Below the pieces are notes generated by a model. The model searched no databases. It was not told where the DNA came from and worked only from the letters and a program-made list of their open reading frames with translations. Positions 58,836 through 64,000 of a stretch of 64,000 bases of DNA are shown here, in pieces (positions within the stretch are counted from its first letter, which is position 1; every line of letters begins with the position of its first letter). A program made the translations under genes and the position numbers. Where the stretch lies: the NCBI GenBank assembly GCA_015066595.1, contig SVNZ01000002.1, positions 1-64,000 on the forward strand, given 5' to 3'. The DNA comes from Oscillospiraceae bacterium (GTDB lineage: Bacteria; Bacillota; Clostridia; Oscillospirales; Acutalibacteraceae).

Positions 58836-61475
58836 ATGGAGAATAAAGCATACAACGTTATTGACTCAGTCGAAAAGCTCGAAGAAGCTATCAAACGCAT
58901 ACGAGAAGCTCAAAAAGAATTTGCTACATACACTCAAGAGCAAGTAGACAAAATCTTCTTAGCCGCCGCTTGCGCTGCTAACAAGGCAAGAATCCCACTT
59001 GCTAAAATGGCTGTTGAAGAAACAGGTATGGGTGTTGTTGAAGATAAGGTTATCAAAAACAACTACGCTAGTGAGTACATATACAACGCATACAAGGACA
59101 CAAAGACATGCGGTGTTATCGAAGAGGACAAAGCATATGGCATAACTAAAATCGCTGAACCTATCGGTGTTATTGCAGCGGTTATTCCAACAACCAACCC
59201 AACATCAACCGCTATCTTCAAGTGCTTATTAGCACTCAAGACAAGAAACGCTATCATCATCTCGCCTCATCCACGTGCTAAAAACAGCACAATCGCTGCT
59301 GCAAAGCTCGTGCTCGAAGCCGCAGTAGAGGCTGGTGCACCACAGGGTATCATCGACTGGATTGATGTACCATCTCTTGATATGACAAACACAGTTATGA
59401 AAGAATCAGACATTATCCTCGCTACCGGTGGTCCCGGTATGGTAAAGGCAGCGTACTCTAGCGGCAAGCCGGCACTCGGTGTAGGTGCAGGTAACACTCC
59501 TGCTATCATTGATGACTCTGCTGATATTCTACTTGCAGTAAACTCAATCATACACTCCAAAACATTTGATAACGGTATGATCTGTGCTTCTGAACAATCA
59601 GTTATCATTCTAGAAAACATCTACGATTGCGTTAAAGAAGAATTTGCAAAAAGAGGATGTTACTTCCTTAAAAACGACGAACTCGAGAAAGTGAGAAAAA
59701 CTATCATCATCAATGGTGCTTTAAACGCTAAAATAGTTGGACAGCCAGCATCAAAAATCGCTGAGCTTTCAGGCGTTAAGGTGCCAGAAGATACAAAAAT
59801 CCTCATCGGCGAAGTCGAGTCAGTTGACCTAAGCGAAGAATTCGCTCACGAAAAGCTCTCTCCGGTACTCGCTATGTACAAAGCAGCTGACTTCGAAGAT
59901 GCACTGATTAAAGCTGAACAGCTTGTTGCTGACGGTGGTTACGGTCACACCTCTTCAATTTACCTCAACGAGATTACAAAAAGAGAAAAGCTCAATGAGT
60001 TTGCAAGCAGAATGAAAACCTGCCGAATTCTTTTAAATACACCATCATCACACGGTGGTATCGGTGATCTTTATAACTTCAAACTCGCTCCATCACTCAC
60101 CTTAGGTTGCGGTTCATGGGGCGGTAACTCAGTAAGTGAAAACGTAGGTGTAAAACACCTGCTTAACATCAAAACAGTGGCAGAAAGAAGGGAAAATATG
60201 CTGTGGTTTCGAGCTCCTCAGAAGATTTACATCAAGAAAGGTTGCTTACCTGTGGCTCTTGATGAACTCAAAAATGTACTGGGCAAAAAGCGTGCGTTCA
60301 TCGTAACAGATACTTTCCTTTATGAAAATGGTTACACAAAGGCTATCACAGACAAACTCGACGAAATGGGCATCGCTCATACTACTTTCTTCAATGTACA
60401 GCCTGATCCAACTTTAAAGAACGCTCAAGACGGAGCAGAGCAGATGCGCTCCTTCAACCCTGACACAATCATCGCCCTAGGTGGTGGTTCTGCTATGGAC
60501 GCAGCGAAAATCATGTGGGTACTGTACGAACACGAGGACGCTGACTTTATGGATATGGCTATGCGTTTCATTGATATCAGAAAGCGTATCTACACATTCC
60601 CTAAGATGGGTGAAAAAGCGTATTTCATCGCTATTCCGACTTCTGCAGGTACAGGTAGTGAAGTAACACCATTCGCAGTTATCACTGACGAAAAAACAGG
60701 AGTTAAATATCCGCTTGCTGACTACGAGCTACTCCCTAATATGGCTATCATCGACACCGATTTCCATATGAGTGCACCGAAAGGTCTTACAGCGGCATCA
60801 GGTATCGATGCTGTTACACACGCAGTTGAAGCTTATGCTTCAATGCTTTCTACTGATTACACAGACGGTCTTGCTCTCAAAGCTCTGCAGACTATCTTCA
60901 AATATCTGCCTCGTGCCTATGAAAATGGTCAAACAGACGTAGAAGCCAGAGAAAAAATGGCTAACGCTGCTACTATTGCAGGTATGGCATTCGCTAACGC
61001 ATTCTTAGGCGTATGTCATTCAATGGCTCACAAACTCGGCTCTTTCCATCATCTGCCTCACGGTGTCGCAAACGCACTTATGATTGAAGAGGTTATTAGA
61101 TTCAACGCAAGTGAAGCACCAGCTAAAATGGGTACATTCTCACAATATGACCACCCACACACACTCTCTCGTTACGCTGAAATAGCTGATGCTCTAGGTC
61201 TTGGCGGTAACACAAACGAAGAAAAACTCGAAAATCTCATCAAAGCCATCAACGACCTGAAAACTCAGGTCGGAATCAAAGAAACTATCAAAGACTACGA
61301 TATTGACGAAGAAGACTTTTTAAACCGTCTTGACGATATGGTGGAGCAAGCATTTGATGACCAGTGCACCGGCGCAAACCCACGCTATCCGCTTATGAGT
61401 GAAATCAAACAGATGTATTTGAACGCATATTATGGCAAGCATATCGCTGAAAAAGATACTCAAGCACAAGCTTAA
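58836..61475 (+). CDS. adhE: Bifunctional acetaldehyde-CoA / alcohol dehydrogenase
   Basis: 879 residues that reduce acetyl-CoA to acetaldehyde and then ethanol, using NADH. The N-terminal aldehyde dehydrogenase domain (about 1-430) has the Cys nucleophile in NGMICASEQS and the NAD-binding GPGMVKAAYSSG; the C-terminal iron-type alcohol dehydrogenase domain (about 450-870) has GGGSAMDAAKIM and the metal His residues in HSMAHKLGSFHHLPHG. The start at 58836 follows GGAGG. It regenerates NAD during fermentation and carries a Rex operator in its promoter. Confidence 0.96.
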   Translation: MENKAYNVIDSVEKLEEAIKRIREAQKEFATYTQEQVDKIFLAAACAANKARIPLAKMAVEETGMGVVEDKVIKNNYASEYIYNAYKDTKTCGVIEEDKAYGITKIAEPIGVIAAVIPTTNPTSTAIFKCLLALKTRNAIIISPHPRAKNSTIAAAKLVLEAAVEAGAPQGIIDWIDVPSLDMTNTVMKESDIILATGGPGMVKAAYSSGKPALGVGAGNTPAIIDDSADILLAVNSIIHSKTFDNGMICASEQSVIILENIYDCVKEEFAKRGCYFLKNDELEKVRKTIIINGALNAKIVGQPASKIAELSGVKVPEDTKILIGEVESVDLSEEFAHEKLSPVLAMYKAADFEDALIKAEQLVADGGYGHTSSIYLNEITKREKLNEFASRMKTCRILLNTPSSHGGIGDLYNFKLAPSLTLGCGSWGGNSVSENVGVKHLLNIKTVAERRENMLWFRAPQKIYIKKGCLPVALDELKNVLGKKRAFIVTDTFLYENGYTKAITDKLDEMGIAHTTFFNVQPDPTLKNAQDGAEQMRSFNPDTIIALGGGSAMDAAKIMWVLYEHEDADFMDMAMRFIDIRKRIYTFPKMGEKAYFIAIPTSAGTGSEVTPFAVITDEKTGVKYPLADYELLPNMAIIDTDFHMSAPKGLTAASGIDAVTHAVEAYASMLSTDYTDGLALKALQTIFKYLPRAYENGQTDVEAREKMANAATIAGMAFANAFLGVCHSMAHKLGSFHHLPHGVANALMIEEVIRFNASEAPAKMGTFSQYDHPHTLSRYAEIADALGLGGNTNEEKLENLIKAINDLKTQVGIKETIKDYDIDEEDFLNRLDDMVEQAFDDQCTGANPRYPLMSEIKQMYLNAYYGKHIAEKDTQAQA

Positions 61476-61490
61476 AAGGAGGATAAATAT

Positions 61491-62240
61491 ATGAATCTTA
61501 ATAATATTATTGCTAAGAGAAAAGACAAAGTAGTATATCGCGATGGTGACAAATGCATCAAGGTTTTCGATGAGAATTTCTCAAAAGCAGATATCCTCAA
61601 CGAAGCACTCAACCAAGCCAGAATCGAAGAAACCGGTCTCAATATCGCAAAAATTTTAGAAGTTACAATGATAGACGGAAAATGGGCTATCGTCACTGAC
61701 TTCATCGAAGGCAAAACTCTAAAACAGCTTATGGAAGAAAACCCTGACAAAACGAGTGAATACCTCGAGCTTTTAGTTGACTTACAGCTTGCAGTTCATT
61801 CAAAAGTGTGTCCTATGCTCAATAAGCTCAAGGATAAAATGAATCGCAAAATCAGCGAATCCACCTTGGATGCTACAACTCGTTACGAGCTTCACACACG
61901 ACTCGAGGGTATGCCAAAGCACAAGAAGGTGTGTCACGGTGACTTCAACCCATCAAACATCATTATCACAAATGACGGTACACCGTACATCTTGGACTGG
62001 GCTCACGCAACACAAGGTAACGCTTCCGCCGATGTCGCAAGAACATACCTGCTCTTCTGCCTAAATGGTGAAGAAAATATTGCAAAAGAATACTTGAATC
62101 TTTTCTGCAAAAAGAGCAATACCGCTAAACAGTATGTTCAAAAGTGGATGCCGATTGTCGCTGCATCACAATCAGTAAAAGGGAACGAACAAGAACGTGA
62201 GTTCTTGCTCTCATGGTGTGACGTCGTCGACTACGAATAA
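61491..62240 (+). CDS. Small-molecule kinase, aminoglycoside/choline-kinase fold
   Basis: 249 residues with the APH-type kinase signature CHGDFNPSNIIITND (catalytic Asp) and ILDWAHA (metal Asp), and an ATP-site region with CIKVFDE and IVTDFIEGKTLKQLM. It phosphorylates a small molecule; the substrate is not evident, and antibiotic resistance should not be assumed. It starts 15 bp after adhE with AAAGGAGG, in the same operon, before a strong terminator. Confidence 0.8.
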   Translation: MNLNNIIAKRKDKVVYRDGDKCIKVFDENFSKADILNEALNQARIEETGLNIAKILEVTMIDGKWAIVTDFIEGKTLKQLMEENPDKTSEYLELLVDLQLAVHSKVCPMLNKLKDKMNRKISESTLDATTRYELHTRLEGMPKHKKVCHGDFNPSNIIITNDGTPYILDWAHATQGNASADVARTYLLFCLNGEENIAKEYLNLFCKKSNTAKQYVQKWMPIVAASQSVKGNEQEREFLLSWCDVVDYE

Positions 62241-62250
62241 TACAACTATT

Positions 62251-62280
62251 AAGGGGCTCCCGTGTGGGAGCCCCTTTGAT
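62251..62280 (+). terminator. Terminator of the adhE operon
   Basis: AAGGGGCTCCC (62251-62261) pairs with GGGAGCCCCTT (62266-62276). Confidence 0.85.
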
Positions 62281-62284
62281 TTCT

Positions 62285-63118
62285 TTATTCTTCTGTGAGC
62301 TTAATCGCTGTATTTAGGTCAACCTTTTCATAATCGGGACACAGTGAAAAGTCGTATGTAAGTGAACCAAACACCTTGCACACAATATGTATCTTCATTC
62401 TAAGCAGCATATTGATAAGAGGATTGAATACTTTTGTCAACTTTATATCTTTTCCGTTAGCATTGGCTACCAGCTTCACCATTTGTGAAGTGTTCACATA
62501 GGCGCCATCTTGCACACAAAAAACTCCGCTTAGTTTTTCGTCGATAGCTTTTTTCATAAAACTGCACAGATTGCCGATATATATCATACTGCGACTTGAT
62601 TCAACATCGGGAAAGAAAGGTAATTTAAGTGCAAATTTTCTAAGCTTTTTATAGTTACCTTTACATCCTTTACCATATACAAGTGGTGGTCGAATTATCG
62701 TCACCTTAAACGACTCGTCCTCTAAGCTTTGAATAAGTCTTTCAGCTTGAAGCTTCGACTTTCCGTAGTCATTGAATGGGTTGAGCTTTGTATCTTTTGT
62801 GATAACACCGCTCACAACTCCATACACACTCATTGTACTCAAAAACACAAACTGTTTCACTTTGCTTTCTTTTGCCTTTTTTGCTACTTCATATGCAAGC
62901 GTAGTGTTTATTTTTTTATACTCTTCTACAGTGTACTGTTTTTCTTGTTTGTGAACTATAGCAGCTACGTGTACCACAGTGTCGAAGCTGGAAAAATCGT
63001 AATTTTTCCACTCTTCATTTTGCATATCAACTATATCGACAGGATAGTTATGTACAAACTCAGAAAAAGAATCCCCAATATAACTATTTTTTCCTGTTAT
63101 AAGAATTCTATTCTCCAT
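62285..63118 (-). CDS. NAD-dependent epimerase/dehydratase (extended SDR)
   Basis: 277 residues with a Rossmann N-terminus (RILITGKNSYIGDSF), STMSVYG, and the catalytic YGKSK (YxxxK) and RPPLVYGKG. It likely acts on a nucleotide sugar for surface polysaccharide. The gene is separated by 84 bp from the upstream cohesin-like gene. Substrate unknown. Confidence 0.85.
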   Translation of the reverse strand: MENRILITGKNSYIGDSFSEFVHNYPVDIVDMQNEEWKNYDFSSFDTVVHVAAIVHKQEKQYTVEEYKKINTTLAYEVAKKAKESKVKQFVFLSTMSVYGVVSGVITKDTKLNPFNDYGKSKLQAERLIQSLEDESFKVTIIRPPLVYGKGCKGNYKKLRKFALKLPFFPDVESSRSMIYIGNLCSFMKKAIDEKLSGVFCVQDGAYVNTSQMVKLVANANGKDIKLTKVFNPLINMLLRMKIHIVCKVFGSLTYDFSLCPDYEKVDLNTAIKLTEE

Positions 63119-63202
63119 AACATCCTCCGAAACTTACTCATAAATCAAATATATGTTACACGAATTTTATTGAAAAGTCAACTTTTATGCTGTGTACTCT
63201 TT

Positions 63203-63910
63203 TTACTTTTGATTAGTATTTTTGTCTTGTTTTTTAGCAAACAACATTCCTAAAACAAAAACAATAACAACCACTAATCCTGCACAAACACCATAAAAAA
63301 TCGCTTTAGAGTTATCCACATCTTTGTTTATACTCATACTGTCAAACTCAAGTCCATCTGAGCTTTCGTTGTAAGCGCCAGTAACCTTGGATTTTTCTGT
63401 CTTTACAGCAATTTTTGATGAATCGCTTTTACTCTTTATAGTTTTGGAAGTGACTTTATTTTTGTCTATAGTGACGCTGCACATAGCACTCCCGATATCT
63501 ATTTTTTCTAACGCTTCATCCACACATTCTTTAGAGCCAAGCCTCATTTCAAATGTACCTGAACCTATGCTTTTAAACTCAACGCTGAACAACACCGTGT
63601 CAGTGCTTATGCTTTGAGCGTCTTGTGACGCAAAAACTATATCTAGAGTGCCTTTGCTGTCTATTGCTTTTACTTCAAATATATCACTTTCAATATCTCG
63701 ATACTCAACAAACGCATTGTCAAAACTGAGAAAAAGCCGGCCACCACAAAGAGCACTATCACCATCTGCACAAACATCTATAGTAAATAGCCTGTTGTTA
63801 TCGACTTGATCTGAACTCAGCGAAAGCAAAAAGGTATTTTCAGCACTCACATTAAGTGCAAAGCAAAGCATTAAAATCACCGAGCAAAAAGCTGATAATG
63901 CTTTCTTCAT
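63203..63910 (-). CDS. Membrane-anchored cohesin-like protein
   Basis: 235 residues: signal peptide (1-23), a beta-rich domain (about 28-150) with the spacing of cohesin modules (FTIDVCADGDSALCGGRLFL, LSFDNAFVEYRD, TVLFSVEFKSIGSGTFEM), a Ser/Lys linker, and a C-terminal helix (about 204-225) with a basic tail. There is no LPxTG motif, so it is membrane-held. A single cohesin on the membrane could hold dockerin proteins such as those encoded in this window. The cohesin call is by pattern, so moderate. The start overlaps the stop of the upstream SDR (ATGA). Confidence 0.65.
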   Translation of the reverse strand: MKKALSAFCSVILMLCFALNVSAENTFLLSLSSDQVDNNRLFTIDVCADGDSALCGGRLFLSFDNAFVEYRDIESDIFEVKAIDSKGTLDIVFASQDAQSISTDTVLFSVEFKSIGSGTFEMRLGSKECVDEALEKIDIGSAMCSVTIDKNKVTSKTIKSKSDSSKIAVKTEKSKVTGAYNESSDGLEFDSMSINKDVDNSKAIFYGVCAGLVVVIVFVLGMLFAKKQDKNTNQK

Positions 63911-64000
63911 ATCACCATACCGCCATTTACACCAACAATCTGTCCAGTAATATATGAAGCTTTTTCTGACACTAAAAACGCTACGGTATCCGCTACGTTT
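63907..64000 (-). CDS. FabG-like short-chain dehydrogenase, C-terminal end
   Basis: Only the last 30 residues are in the window: ADTVAFLVSEKASYITGQIV and NGGMVI, then TGA overlapping the next start. This is the usual C-terminus of FabG-type SDRs. The rest lies to the right of the window. Confidence 0.75.
   Translation of the reverse strand, partial: NVADTVAFLVSEKASYITGQIVGVNGGMVI

Noticed and set aside
61491-62240. Aminoglycoside resistance gene
   Set aside because: Only the general kinase fold is seen; operon context with adhE gives no sign of resistance.

Overview
The window comes from a low-GC, Gram-positive anaerobe, most likely a gut or rumen Clostridia in the Oscillospiraceae/Ruminococcus sphere. 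That placement is inferred from seven secreted proteins with type I dockerins, a cohesin-like membrane protein, CBM26-like starch-binding modules, ATP-type PEP carboxykinase, fused AdhE under a Rex-type operator, a split transketolase, class B sortase and LCP proteins, and strong AGGAGG ribosome-binding sites. There is no rRNA or tRNA and no phage or plasmid backbone. The layout is a mosaic of housekeeping operons and secreted accessory genes, each closed by its own hairpin terminator.

Region by region. 1-2462: the 3' end of an RHS/YD-repeat polymorphic toxin, a small lipoprotein that may be its immunity partner, and an orphan RHS core fragment. 2762-5540: two tandem paralogous secreted Fn3-like proteins. 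5599-7566: a DD-carboxypeptidase/Big2/GH25/dockerin fusion. 7682-9205: the yedE-yedF-DUF3343 selenium-type cluster. 9334-14290: metF, a stand-alone MetH activation domain, metH, a pseudouridine synthase and a small membrane protein. 14420-20409: fhs, xpt, a secreted L,D-transpeptidase and pckA, followed by two 152-bp hairpin repeats. 20844-26089: a dockerin cluster with three related small proteins and a subtilase interrupted by an in-frame TAA. 26385-28270: a BlaI/BlaR1-type pair and a small secreted protein. 28497-33484: a T-box leader and an aspS-gatC fusion, gatA-like and gatB operon, followed by an AlaX editing protein. 34681-35072: a MITE-like palindrome and short hairpins. 35073-46304: cell-envelope genes (GH3-like, PP2C, L,D-transpeptidase-like, dockerin/CBM26 enzymes, cardiolipin synthase, a minimal sortase substrate). 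46533-58540: sortase B, LCP, AraC, an MBL-fold lipoprotein, FkbM methyltransferase, transporters, asparaginase, split transketolase, coaX with an ECF S component, and a C39-like peptidase. 58735-62240: adhE and a small-molecule kinase. 62285-64000: an SDR epimerase, the cohesin-like protein and the end of a FabG-like SDR.

The strongest candidate for something undescribed is the tRNA-dependent amidation operon. AspRS carries a nearly complete GatC at its C-terminus. The GatA homologue next to it has lost all three amidase catalytic residues (Lys, cis-Ser and the Ser nucleophile) and the N-terminal region, yet keeps the scaffold motifs. GatB looks normal. A T-box leader fits Asn/Asp-type tRNA sensing. 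This suggests a tethered Asp-tRNA(Asn) amidation complex that does not hydrolyse glutamine through its own GatA, perhaps using free ammonia or another amidase. That function is inference; the fusion and the residue losses are read directly from the sequence.

A second theme is extracellular assembly. Dockerin proteins (peptidoglycan hydrolase, subtilase, esterase, phosphoesterase and three small unknowns) sit in the same 64 kb as a membrane-anchored cohesin-like protein. Two other envelope enzymes (a GH3 and a YkuD-like protein) have lost catalytic residues and may be pseudoenzymes.
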